The translations under genes and the position numbers were made by a program. Positions 1-8,305 of a stretch of DNA of 64,000 nucleotides are shown here, in pieces. The notes under the pieces were generated by a model that worked only from the letters and a program-made list of their open reading frames with translations, was not told where the DNA came from and searched no databases. Origin of the DNA: Pseudomonas sp. P5_109. GTDB taxonomy: Bacteria > Pseudomonadota > Gammaproteobacteria > Pseudomonadales > Pseudomonadaceae. The stretch covers positions 3,361,501 to 3,425,500 of the forward strand of contig NZ_CP125380.1 in NCBI RefSeq assembly GCF_034009455.1. Direction: 5' to 3'. Position 1 is the stretch's first letter; the number at the start of each line of letters is the position of its first letter.

Positions 1-2
1 GC

Positions 3-605
3 GCCGGTGCCGACCTCGATGAATGGGCCGATGCCGAAGCCCGCGGCGCCCTGGAAACCTACGGCTGGACCGAAACCGCCCACGCCTTGATGACCCGCCT
101 GCACAGCCTGGAAAAACCGACCATCGCCGCCATCAACGGCACCGCCGTCGGCGCCGGGATGGACCTGACCCTGTGCTGCGACCTGCGCATTGCCGGGCAA
201 TCGGCGCGCTTCAAGGCCGGCTACACCAGCATGGCCTACTCGCCGGACGCCGGCGCCAGTTGGCACCTGCCGCGCCTGATCGGCAGCGAACAGGCCAAGC
301 GCCTGCTGTTCCTCGACGAATTGTGGGGCGCCGACCGTGCCCTGGCCGCCGGGCTGGTTGGCGAAGTGTGCGCCGACGAGCAACTGCTGACCGTCACCAG
401 CGAATTGGCCGCACGCCTGGCCGCCGGCCCGACCTTCGCCTTCGCCCAGACTAAAAAACTCATGCGCGAAGGCGCCGAACGCAGCCTGGCGGAACAGCTG
501 CAGGCCGAACTCGCCGCTGGCCTGCTCTGCGGTCGTAGCGAAGACGGCAACGAAGCCCTGCGCGCTGCCATGGAAAAACGCCCGGCGAACTTCGTCGGCC
601 GCTGA
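3..605 (+). CDS. Enoyl-CoA hydratase/isomerase family protein (5' end outside window)
   Basis: The reading frame is open from the first bases of the window, so the true start lies upstream and about 200 residues are visible. The translation has the crotonase-fold signature GTAVGAGMDLTLCCDLRIA, which forms part of the CoA pocket and oxyanion hole, followed by a typical crotonase C-terminal half. The family hydrates 2-enoyl-CoA or isomerises the double bond in the cytoplasm. It is followed 81 bp later, on the same strand, by an acyl-CoA dehydrogenase, so the two probably catalyse successive beta-oxidation-type steps. In P. aeruginosa a crotonase and an acyl-CoA dehydrogenase occupy the same position next to aruI/aruH (recalled gene order). 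The substrate cannot be read from the sequence. Confidence 0.87.
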   Translation, partial: AGADLDEWADAEARGALETYGWTETAHALMTRLHSLEKPTIAAINGTAVGAGMDLTLCCDLRIAGQSARFKAGYTSMAYSPDAGASWHLPRLIGSEQAKRLLFLDELWGADRALAAGLVGEVCADEQLLTVTSELAARLAAGPTFAFAQTKKLMREGAERSLAEQLQAELAAGLLCGRSEDGNEALRAAMEKRPANFVGR

Positions 606-612
606 CACGACC

Positions 613-645
613 TGTAGGCACTGGCTTGCCAGCGATCGCCTTCAG
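613..645 (+). repeat. Single REP-like palindrome
   Basis: GTAGGCACTGGCTTGCCAGC followed by GATCGCC has the Pseudomonas REP form, a GTAGG head followed by a CTGGCTTGCCAG hairpin. It is a lone copy between the crotonase and acyl-CoA dehydrogenase genes, overlapping neither. It may act as an mRNA-stabilising hairpin. Confidence 0.65.
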
Positions 646-686
646 CCTCGCACACCATTCTTTGTGAACGAACAACAGGTAGCACC

Positions 687-1847
687 ATGAATTTCCAACT
701 GACCCAAGAACAAGAAATGTTGGTGGACTCGGTACGCAGCTTCGTCGAGAAGGAACTGCTGCCCTATGAGGAGCAAGTCGACCGCGCCGACGAGGTCTCC
801 CCGGAACTGGCAGCGCAGATTCGCGGCAAGGCGATCGCCGCCGGGTTCTATGCCTTCAACATGCCCGAAGAAGTCGGCGGTGGCGGCCTGGACTACCTGT
901 CCCAGGCGCTGATCGAACGTGAGCTGTCCAAGGTGTCCTGGGCGCTGCACGTGTTCGTCGCACGGCCGTCGAAAATCCTCATGGCCTGCACCGGCGACCA
1001 GATCAACGACTACCTGTTGCCGTGCATCCAGGGCGAGAAAATCGACTGCTTCGCCCTGACCGAGCCGGGCGCCGGCTCCGATGCCAATGCGATCAAGACA
1101 CGCGCCGTGCGCGAAGGCGATGACTTCATTCTCAACGGCAGCAAACACTTCATCAGCCACGCCGGCCATGCCGACTTCGCCATCGTCTTCGCCGTGACCG
1201 ACACCTACGAACACAACGGCAAAAAGCGTAACGCCGTGACGTCGTTCCTGGTCGACCGCAACACCCCGGGCATGACCATCCGCCGTGGGCCGAAGTGCGT
1301 GAGCAACCGTGGTTACCACACCTTCGAAATGTTCTTCGACGACTGCCGCGTACCGGCCAGCAAAGTGCTGGGCGAAGTCGGCAAGGGCTGGGACGTGGCC
1401 AACGCCTGGCTGACCGCCGGGCGGGTGATGGTCGCGGCCAACTGCGTCGGTCAGGCCCAGCGTGCACTGGACGTGTCGCTGCAATGGGCGGCGGACCGCA
1501 AGCAATTCGGCCAGCCGATCGGCACTTATCAGGGCGTGTCGTTCAAATTGGCCGACATGGCCACGCAGATTCGCGCTGCTGAACTGCTGACCCTGCACAC
1601 CGCGTGGAAAATGGACCAGGGCACCATGACCGATGGCGAGGCCGGCATGGCCAAGCTGTTCGCCAGTGAAGTGCTCGGCCGCACCGCCGATGAAGCGGTG
1701 CAGATCTTCGGCGGCATGGGCCTGATGGACGAAGGTCCGGTGGAGCGCATCTGGCGTAACGCGCGGATCGAGCGGATCTGGGAAGGCACTTCGGAAATCC
1801 AGCGCCACATCATTTCCCGCGAGCTGCTGCGGCCGCTGCTGCGCTGA
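687..1847 (+). CDS. Acyl-CoA dehydrogenase
   Basis: A 386-residue protein of normal length for the FAD-dependent acyl-CoA dehydrogenase family, which oxidises acyl-CoA to 2-enoyl-CoA and passes electrons to ETF. Visible signatures are CFALTEPGAGSDANAIKT (FAD/substrate loop, about residues 116-133), RKQFGQPIGTYQ in the C-terminal helical domain, and the terminal block IFGGMGLMDEGPVERIWRNA with a YEGTSEIQ-like element (WEGTSEIQRHII). That last element supplies residues around the active-site base. The ATG at 687 follows AGGTAGCACC. The gene sits between a crotonase and an acyl-CoA ligase in the arginine transaminase operon. Known members handle short or branched acyl-CoAs. A guanidinoacyl-CoA substrate is an inference from context only. 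Confidence 0.9.
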   Translation: MNFQLTQEQEMLVDSVRSFVEKELLPYEEQVDRADEVSPELAAQIRGKAIAAGFYAFNMPEEVGGGGLDYLSQALIERELSKVSWALHVFVARPSKILMACTGDQINDYLLPCIQGEKIDCFALTEPGAGSDANAIKTRAVREGDDFILNGSKHFISHAGHADFAIVFAVTDTYEHNGKKRNAVTSFLVDRNTPGMTIRRGPKCVSNRGYHTFEMFFDDCRVPASKVLGEVGKGWDVANAWLTAGRVMVAANCVGQAQRALDVSLQWAADRKQFGQPIGTYQGVSFKLADMATQIRAAELLTLHTAWKMDQGTMTDGEAGMAKLFASEVLGRTADEAVQIFGGMGLMDEGPVERIWRNARIERIWEGTSEIQRHIISRELLRPLLR

Positions 1848-1865
1848 TCGGTCCGGAGAATTCCC

Positions 1866-3965
1866 ATGTCCCAATCCATTCGTGACAACCTCAAACGCAT
1901 GCTCGCGCCGCAACACGTGGCGTTCGTCGGCGGCCGCAGCATGGCGCGCGCGCTCAAGCGCTGTGCCGAGGGCGGCTACCAGGGGCAGATGTGGCTGGTC
2001 AATCCGCAGCACGACAGCCTCGAAGGCGTGCCGTGCGTGCGCAGCGTGGCCGAGCTGCCTTGCGGCCCGGACGCGGTATTCATTGCCACCAACCGCGAAC
2101 TGACCTTGACTTGCGTGGCTGAACTGGCCGCCATCGGCGCGGGCGGGGCGATCTGTTACGCCTCCGGTTTCGCCGAGACCGGCGCCGAGGGCCAGGCCCT
2201 GCAACAGCAACTGCTCAAGGCCGCTGGCGACATGGCCTTGCTCGGCCCCAACTGCTACGGCTTGCTCGACTACCTGCACAGCTCCGCGCTGTGGCCGGTG
2301 GCCCATGGCGGCAAAGCGGTGGAGAAGGGCGTGGCGGTGCTGACCCAGAGCGGCAACTTCGCCTACAACCTGTCCATGAGCGACCGCTCGCTGCCGGTGG
2401 CCTACATGGCCTCGGTGGGCAATCAGGCGCAACTGGGCGTGGCTGAATTGATGGACGTGTTGCTCGATGAGCCGCGCGTCACGGCGATCGGCCTGCACCT
2501 CGAAGGCCTGAAGAACGTGCCGGGTTTTGCCCGTGCCGCGCACAAGGCGCTGGAGAAGGGCATCCCGATCATCGCCCTGAAAACCGGTGTGTCGCAGATC
2601 GGCGCCGAACTGGCCTTGAGTCATACCAGTTCGCTGTCCGGTTCCGATGCACTGTACGACGCGCTGTTCGATCGCCTCGGGGTGATCCGCGTCAGCGGCC
2701 CGGTGAGTTTTGTCGAAACCCTCAAGGCCGCCGCCTGCGGCAACCTGCCGGCGGGCAACAGCCTGATCGCGCTGGCCTGTTCCGGTGGCGATGCCGGGTT
2801 GATTGCCGACTACGCCGAACGCAACGACCTGAGCCTGCCGAAACTCGATCAAGGACAGGTCGGCGAACTCGCGCAAGTGCTGCCGAGCTACGCCAACCTG
2901 GTCAATCCACTGGATTTCACCACGGCAATATGGGGCGACGGTGAAGCCTTGAACCGCATGCTCGACAGCGCCCTGCGCACCGAAGCCGATGCAGCGATGC
3001 TGGTGCTCGACTACCCGGCGGAGTTCACCGGCGAGCGCAAGGAGTGCGACCTGCTGCTGGAACTGTACTGCGCGGCGCTGCAACGTCACGGCAAGAGCGG
3101 CTTTGTCACCTCGGCTTTCCCCGAGTTGCTACCGGCCCATGCCCGTGAGCGTCTGCACGCCCAAGGCGTAGCGGCGTTGCAGGGTGTTGAAGACGGACTG
3201 GCCGCCTGGGGCCGCATCGCCGGTTATCAGCGCAATCGCCAGGCGTTGTTGGCTCTGGGTGAGTCGGCGCTGGTGCCGCTGTGCCCGCACGCGCTGGAAG
3301 GCGAAGGGCGTTTGCTCAATGAATGGGATTCCAAACAGGCGTTGAAAGCCTTTGGCTTGCCGATTCCGAACGGTGTTTTGAGTACCCCGGATCAAGCTTT
3401 GAAAGACGCCGAATTACTGGGCTATCCACTGGTCTTGAAAGCCGTCAGCGCTCAGTTGCCGCACAAGACCGAGGCCGGTGCCGTGGCGCTGAACCTCAAG
3501 GACGGCACGGCATTGAGCGCTGCACTGGAGAAGATGTGCGCCAGCATTGCCGCTTACGCCCCGGGCGTACCCTTCGACCAGCTATTGCTGGAGCCGATGG
3601 CCAAGCCGCCACTGGCTGAACTGATTGTCGGCATCAAGCGCGAAAACGATTTCGGCCTCGCCCTGGTGATCGGTGCCGGCGGCATTCTGGTGGAACTGCT
3701 CAAGGACAGTCGCAGCCTGCTGCTGCCGACCACCGACGGCGCCATCCGCAATGCCGTGCTCAACCTGCGCAGCGCCCCGTTGCTGCAAGGTTTCCGTGGT
3801 CGCGAGTGCGCCGATCTCGACGCCTTGGTGACGGCGATCCGCGCCGTGGCCGATTACGCCTGCGAAAACGCCGCGCAACTGCTCGAACTGGATGTGAACC
3901 CATTGTTGGTCGGTGCCCATGGCACGACTGCGGTCGATGCGTTGATTCGCCTCGGCCACGCGTGA
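1866..3965 (+). CDS. Acyl-CoA synthetase, ADP-forming (acetate-CoA ligase family)
   Basis: A 699-residue single-chain ADP-forming acyl-CoA synthetase. The N-terminal CoA-binding Rossmann domain (about residues 1-130, with GPNCYGLLDY) is followed by succinyl-CoA-ligase-like flavodoxin domains. These contain LALSHTSSLSG, whose His is the expected phosphorylated residue. A C-terminal ATP-grasp domain starts near residue 475 (KQALKAFGLPIPNG, YPLVLKAVSAQLPHKTEAGAV). The family joins a carboxylate to CoA with ATP giving ADP and Pi. The start at 1866 follows CCGGAGAATTCCC. It lies 18 bp after the dehydrogenase and ends 10 bp before aruI, so it is surely in the operon. It could activate an acid produced by the downstream AruI/aldehyde dehydrogenase steps (inference). 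Confidence 0.88.
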   Translation: MSQSIRDNLKRMLAPQHVAFVGGRSMARALKRCAEGGYQGQMWLVNPQHDSLEGVPCVRSVAELPCGPDAVFIATNRELTLTCVAELAAIGAGGAICYASGFAETGAEGQALQQQLLKAAGDMALLGPNCYGLLDYLHSSALWPVAHGGKAVEKGVAVLTQSGNFAYNLSMSDRSLPVAYMASVGNQAQLGVAELMDVLLDEPRVTAIGLHLEGLKNVPGFARAAHKALEKGIPIIALKTGVSQIGAELALSHTSSLSGSDALYDALFDRLGVIRVSGPVSFVETLKAAACGNLPAGNSLIALACSGGDAGLIADYAERNDLSLPKLDQGQVGELAQVLPSYANLVNPLDFTTAIWGDGEALNRMLDSALRTEADAAMLVLDYPAEFTGERKECDLLLELYCAALQRHGKSGFVTSAFPELLPAHARERLHAQGVAALQGVEDGLAAWGRIAGYQRNRQALLALGESALVPLCPHALEGEGRLLNEWDSKQALKAFGLPIPNGVLSTPDQALKDAELLGYPLVLKAVSAQLPHKTEAGAVALNLKDGTALSAALEKMCASIAAYAPGVPFDQLLLEPMAKPPLAELIVGIKRENDFGLALVIGAGGILVELLKDSRSLLLPTTDGAIRNAVLNLRSAPLLQGFRGRECADLDALVTAIRAVADYACENAAQLLELDVNPLLVGAHGTTAVDALIRLGHA

Positions 3966-3975
3966 GGACATGAAT

Positions 3976-5583
3976 ATGCAAAGCAAAACCTTGACCGGCG
4001 GCCAGGCCCTGGTGCGCCTGTTGGCCAATTACGGCGTCGATACCGTGTTCGGCATCCCCGGCGTACACACCCTGGAGCTGTATCGCGGCTTGCCCGGCAG
4101 CGGCATCCGCCACGTGCTGACCCGTCATGAGCAGGGCGCCAGCTTCATGGCCGACGGCTATGCCCGGGTCAGCGGCAAACCCGGCGTGTGCTTCGTCATC
4201 ACCGGCCCCGGCGTGACCAACGCCGCCACTGGCATCGGCCAGGCCTACGCCGACTCGATTCCGATGCTGGTGATTTCCAGCGTCAACCACAGCGCCAGCC
4301 TGGGCAAGGGCTGGGGCAGCCTGCACGAGTGTCAGGACCAGCGGGCGATGACCGCGCCGATTACTGCGTTCTCGGCCGTGGCACTGACCGCTGAAGACCT
4401 GCCGGAACTGATCGCCCGTGCCTACGCGGTGTTCGACAGCGAGCGGCCGCGCCCGGTGCACATCTCGGTGCCGCTGGATGTATTGGCGGCGCCCATTGCC
4501 CGCGACTGGAGCAATGAGGTGGTGCGTCGTCTGGGCCGTGGTCCGGCATCCGCCACTGCGCTGGACCAGGCCGTGGCCAGGCTCAATGCTGCCAAGCGTC
4601 CGATGATCATTGCCGGTGGCGGTGCGCTGAATGCTGCTGCGCAGCTGCAAGCCATCAGCACCCAGCTCGCAGCGCCGCTGTTCACCAGTGTTGCCGGCAA
4701 GGGCTTGCTGCCGCCGGATGCACCGCTCAACGCCGGTTCCTCCCTGTGTGTGGAACCGGGCTGGAACCTGATCGCCGAGGCCGACGTGGTGCTGGCGGTC
4801 GGCACCGAAATGGCCGACACCGACTTCTGGCGCGAGCGTTTGCCGCTCAATGCCGAGTTGCTGCGCGTCGACATCGACCCGCGCAAGTTCAACGACTTCT
4901 ACCCATGCGCAGTGGCCCTGCATGGCGACGCCCAACAAACCCTCAGCGGTTTGCTTGAGCGCCTGCCGAGCGACGTGCGCGATGCCAGCGCAGCGGTGGC
5001 CGCGGTCGCCGCCCTGCGTGAAGCGGTCAAAGGCAGCCATGGCCCGTTGCAGTCCATCCATCAAGCGATTCTCGACCGTATCGCCGCGGAATTGCCGGAC
5101 AACGCCTTCATCAGCACCGACATGACCCAGCTTGCGTATACGGGTAACTACGCCTTCGACAGCGCCGCCACCCGCAGCTGGTTGCACCCGACTGGCTACG
5201 GCACCTTGGGTTACGGCCTGCCAGCCGGGATCGGCGCCAAATTCGGCGCGCCGCAACGGCCTGGCCTGGTGCTGGTCGGCGACGGCGGTTTCCTCTACAC
5301 CGCCCAGGAACTGGCCACGGCTGTTGAAGAACTGGACAGCCCGCTGGTGGTGCTGCTGTGGAACAACGACGCGCTGGGGCAGATTCGCGACGACATGCTC
5401 GGGCTGGATATCGAGCCCATCGGCGTATTGCCACGCAACCCGGATTTCGCCGCCCTCGCGCGTGCGTTCGGCTGCACCGTGACTCAGCCGCAAAGCCTGG
5501 CCGAGTTGCAGACCGACCTGCGCCACGGCTTCAAGCGCAACGGCGTGACCCTGATCGAACTCAAGCATGCCTGTGCGCATTGA
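3976..5583 (+). CDS. aruI: 2-Ketoarginine decarboxylase AruI (ThDP-dependent)
   Basis: A 535-residue thiamine-diphosphate enzyme of the acetolactate synthase/benzoylformate decarboxylase fold. The N-terminal pyrimidine-binding domain has VDTVFGIPGVHTLELYRG and the catalytic Glu in TRHEQGASFMADGYARVSG. The central domain is TPP_enzyme_M-like. The C-terminal domain has the GDGGFLYTAQELATAVE...NNDALG region that binds the Mg-diphosphate. The sequence closely matches what I recall of P. aeruginosa AruI, which decarboxylates 5-guanidino-2-oxopentanoate to 4-guanidinobutyraldehyde. I chose the ATG at 3976 over 3970 because GAGGA lies 7 bp upstream. Its 3' neighbour is the AruH transaminase, as in the arginine transaminase pathway. 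Confidence 0.88.
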   Translation: MQSKTLTGGQALVRLLANYGVDTVFGIPGVHTLELYRGLPGSGIRHVLTRHEQGASFMADGYARVSGKPGVCFVITGPGVTNAATGIGQAYADSIPMLVISSVNHSASLGKGWGSLHECQDQRAMTAPITAFSAVALTAEDLPELIARAYAVFDSERPRPVHISVPLDVLAAPIARDWSNEVVRRLGRGPASATALDQAVARLNAAKRPMIIAGGGALNAAAQLQAISTQLAAPLFTSVAGKGLLPPDAPLNAGSSLCVEPGWNLIAEADVVLAVGTEMADTDFWRERLPLNAELLRVDIDPRKFNDFYPCAVALHGDAQQTLSGLLERLPSDVRDASAAVAAVAALREAVKGSHGPLQSIHQAILDRIAAELPDNAFISTDMTQLAYTGNYAFDSAATRSWLHPTGYGTLGYGLPAGIGAKFGAPQRPGLVLVGDGGFLYTAQELATAVEELDSPLVVLLWNNDALGQIRDDMLGLDIEPIGVLPRNPDFAALARAFGCTVTQPQSLAELQTDLRHGFKRNGVTLIELKHACAH

Positions 5584-5607
5584 TCTGCATTTAAAGGGGA
5601 TGAAGCC

Positions 5608-6798
5608 ATGCGCTTTTCCGATCTGACTCAACGAATCGCCGGCGACGGCGCCGCCGCGTGGGACATTCACTACCGCGCCCTGGCACTGCGCGAGCAGGGC
5701 GAAGACATATTGCTGTTGTCCGTGGGCGACCCGGATTTCGACACGCCACAGCCTATCGTGCAAGGCGCCATCGACAGTTTGCGGAGCGGCAACACCCATT
5801 ACGCCGAGGTGCGCGGCAAGCGTGCCCTGCGTGAAGCCATCGCCAAGCGGCATCAACAGCGCAGCGGCCAATCGGTTTCGGCCGATCAGGTCACGGTGCT
5901 GGCCGGGGCGCAATGTGCGCTGTTCAGTGTGGCCCAATGCGTGCTCAATCCCGGTGACGAAGTGATCGTCGCCGAACCGATGTACGTCACCTACGAAGCG
6001 GTGTTCGGTGCCTGCGGCGCCGTGGTGGTGCCGGTGCCGGTGCGTTCGGAAAACGGTTTTCGCGTGCTGCCCGAAGATGTCGCCGCGCGCATCACCCCAC
6101 GCACCCGGGCACTGGCGCTGAACAGCCCGCACAACCCGTCCGGCGCCAGTCTGCCGCGCAGCACCTGGGCCGCGTTGGCCGAGTTGTGCATCGCCCACGA
6201 CCTGTGGCTGATTTCCGACGAGGTCTACAGCGAACTGCTGTTCGAAGGCGAACACGTCAGCCCGGCGAGCCTGCCGGGCATGGCCGAGCGCACCGCGACC
6301 CTCAACAGCCTGTCGAAATCCCATGCCATGACCGGTTGGCGCGTCGGCTGGGTGGTGGCGCCGCCGTCCCTGGCCGCGCACCTGGAAAACCTCGCGTTGT
6401 GCATGCTCTACGGCTCACCGGATTTCATTCAGGACGCAGCGGTTATCGCACTGGAAAGCAACCTGCCGGAACTCGAAGCCATGCGCGAAGCCTATCGCCA
6501 GCGTCGTGACCTGGTGTGCGACAGCCTGGCCGATTGCCCCGGCGTGCGGGCGTTGAAGCCTGACGGCGGGATGTTCGTGATGCTCGATATCCGCCAGACC
6601 GGGCTCAGCGCCCAGGCGTTCGCCGACCGTTTGCTGGATCGTCACGGCGTGTCGGTATTGGCGGGCGAGGCCTTTGGTCCGAGCGCGGCGGGGCATATAC
6701 GCCTAGGTCTGGTGGTCGGCGCCGAACCCCTGCGCGATGCCTGCCAGCGCATTGCCCGTTGTGCTCAAGAACTGATGGAGGCCCAGGCTCATGCTTAA
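5608..6798 (+). CDS. aruH: Arginine:pyruvate transaminase AruH
   Basis: A 396-residue fold-type I (class I/II) PLP aminotransferase. It begins MRFSDLTQRIAGDGAAAWDI, nearly identical to recalled P. aeruginosa AruH. It carries NSPHNPSG (PLP-Asn block), LISDEVYSELLF (Asp and Tyr contacting PLP), and SLSKSHAMTGWRVGW with the Schiff-base Lys in SLSKSHAM. RLGL near the C-terminus gives the carboxylate-binding Arg. It transfers the amino group of L-arginine to pyruvate, giving 2-ketoarginine and alanine, which feeds AruI. RBS AAAGGGGA precedes the start. The 3' end overlaps the next gene by 8 bp, indicating translational coupling with the aldehyde dehydrogenase. Confidence 0.92.
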   Translation: MRFSDLTQRIAGDGAAAWDIHYRALALREQGEDILLLSVGDPDFDTPQPIVQGAIDSLRSGNTHYAEVRGKRALREAIAKRHQQRSGQSVSADQVTVLAGAQCALFSVAQCVLNPGDEVIVAEPMYVTYEAVFGACGAVVVPVPVRSENGFRVLPEDVAARITPRTRALALNSPHNPSGASLPRSTWAALAELCIAHDLWLISDEVYSELLFEGEHVSPASLPGMAERTATLNSLSKSHAMTGWRVGWVVAPPSLAAHLENLALCMLYGSPDFIQDAAVIALESNLPELEAMREAYRQRRDLVCDSLADCPGVRALKPDGGMFVMLDIRQTGLSAQAFADRLLDRHGVSVLAGEAFGPSAAGHIRLGLVVGAEPLRDACQRIARCAQELMEAQAHA

Positions 6799-8206
6799 CC
6801 ACAAGGCGTTGTTTATTGATGGGCGCTGGCAGAAACCCTCGGGGCAGGGCATCGCCGAGGTGATCAACCCGGCCACCGAGGAGGTGTGCGGCAGTGTTCC
6901 GCTGGGTGATGAGCTTGACGTCGAAAACGCCGTGGCGGCTGCACGCCGGGCCTTTGACTCATGGTCGCGCACACCCTCCAGCGTGCGTGCCGGTTACATC
7001 CGTGCACTGGCAGAACAACTGCGCAGGCGTGCCGATGAGATGGCCGCCGTCATCACCTCGGAACTGGGCATGCCGGTGCAATGGTGTCGCTCGGTGCAAG
7101 TAGACGGGCCGATCGCTGGCCTTGAGCAGTACGTCGAACTGGCTCATCTCATGGACGAGGTGCGTGAAGTCGGCAATTCGCTGGTGATCCGCGAGGCGGT
7201 AGGTGTCTGCGCGTTCATCAATCCGTGGAATTACCCGTTGCACCAGCTGATCGGCAAACTCGCCCCGGCACTGGCCGCCGGTTGCACGGTGGTGGTCAAG
7301 CCGAGCCAGGAAACCCCGCTGCACGCCTTCCTGCTGGCGCAAATGATCGAGGACATCGGCCTGCCGGCCGGGGTGTTCAACCTGGTCAGCGGGCCGGGCT
7401 CGAAAGTCGGCGAAGCACTGGCCAAGCATCCGGACGTGGACATGGTGTCGTTCACCGGTTCCACCGGCGCGGGCGTTCGCGTGGCGCAAGCAGCAGCACC
7501 TTCGGTCAAGCGCGTGTGCCTGGAGCTGGGTGGCAAGTCGCCGTTGCTGATCGCCGAGGATGCCGATCTGGCAGCGGCGGTGCGCTACGGCGTGCAGGAC
7601 GTGATGATCAACTCCGGGCAGACCTGCACCGCGTTGACCCGCATGCTGCTGCCGGCCAGCCGTTACGCCGAGGCCGTCGAACTGGCGCTGACGGAAACCC
7701 TGAGCCTGCGCATGGGCGATCCCCTCGACCCGCAAAGCTTCCTCGGCCCGATGTGTTCGGCCGGGCAAAAACGCACCGTGCTCGACTACATCAAGGTCGG
7801 CCAACAGGAAGGCGCACGGCTGCTGTGCGGCGGTGATACGCCGTCGGCTTTCGAACGCGGCTTCTATGTCAGCCCGACGCTGTTCGCCGATGTCGACAAC
7901 CGCATGCGCATCGCCCAGGAAGAAATCTTCGGCCCGGTGCTGTGCCTGATCCCTTACACCGACGAAGCACAGGCGATCCAGATCGCCAACGACTCGCCGT
8001 TCGGCCTGTCCAGCGGCGTGTGGGCCGGCAGTGCCGAGCGCGCCTTGCACCTGGGGCGGCAGATGCGCGCCGGCCAGTGCTTCCTCAACGGTGCGGCATT
8101 CAATTATCAAGCGCCGTTCGGTGGCTACAAACAGTCGGGTAACGGTCGCGAATGGGGTGAGGAGGGACTCAACGAGTTCGTCGAAGTGAAGGCGATCCAG
8201 GTGTGA
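6791..8206 (+). CDS. NAD(P)-dependent aldehyde dehydrogenase (probable 4-guanidinobutyraldehyde dehydrogenase)
   Basis: A 471-residue ALDH-superfamily enzyme. Visible motifs are INPWNYPLHQLIGKLAPALA, VVKPSQETP (cofactor Lys), FTGSTGAGVRVAQ, the general-base Glu in CLELGGKSPLLI, and the nucleophilic Cys in NSGQTCTALTRML. EEIFGPVLCLIPY and a C-terminal oligomerisation segment follow. RBS GGAGG at 6777-6781 supports the start, which overlaps aruH. AruI makes 4-guanidinobutyraldehyde, so oxidation to 4-guanidinobutyrate is the obvious role (inference from operon order). In P. aeruginosa this step is attributed to unlinked aldehyde dehydrogenases. Other aminoaldehydes remain possible substrates. 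Confidence 0.88.
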   Translation: MLNHKALFIDGRWQKPSGQGIAEVINPATEEVCGSVPLGDELDVENAVAAARRAFDSWSRTPSSVRAGYIRALAEQLRRRADEMAAVITSELGMPVQWCRSVQVDGPIAGLEQYVELAHLMDEVREVGNSLVIREAVGVCAFINPWNYPLHQLIGKLAPALAAGCTVVVKPSQETPLHAFLLAQMIEDIGLPAGVFNLVSGPGSKVGEALAKHPDVDMVSFTGSTGAGVRVAQAAAPSVKRVCLELGGKSPLLIAEDADLAAAVRYGVQDVMINSGQTCTALTRMLLPASRYAEAVELALTETLSLRMGDPLDPQSFLGPMCSAGQKRTVLDYIKVGQQEGARLLCGGDTPSAFERGFYVSPTLFADVDNRMRIAQEEIFGPVLCLIPYTDEAQAIQIANDSPFGLSSGVWAGSAERALHLGRQMRAGQCFLNGAAFNYQAPFGGYKQSGNGREWGEEGLNEFVEVKAIQV

Positions 8207-8231
8207 CAGTTGGCGATTCAGACGTTGTATG

Positions 8232-8251
8232 CACCGGGCCCTGGCCCGGTG
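8232..8251 (+). terminator. GC-rich intercistronic hairpin (attenuator or weak terminator)
   Basis: CACCGGGCC, a 2-base loop (CT), then GGCCCGGTG form a perfect 9-bp stem between the aldehyde dehydrogenase and the binding-protein gene. The following sequence TCTTGCGTGGTTTT is only moderately T-rich. It may therefore stabilise the upstream message or terminate partially rather than fully. Confidence 0.5.
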
Positions 8252-8305
8252 TCTTGCGTGGTTTTGAACCGGTAATTCATTAGCTTTTTGATCAGGGGCA
8301 ATGCA

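Noticed and set aside
642..3089. Long minus-strand open frames antisense to the acyl-CoA dehydrogenase and ligase, and similar ones at 3760-6381, 6959-10063 and 10664-12199
   Set aside because: They are third-position-GC shadows of strong plus-strand genes with clear family motifs, and have no RBS or recognisable domains.
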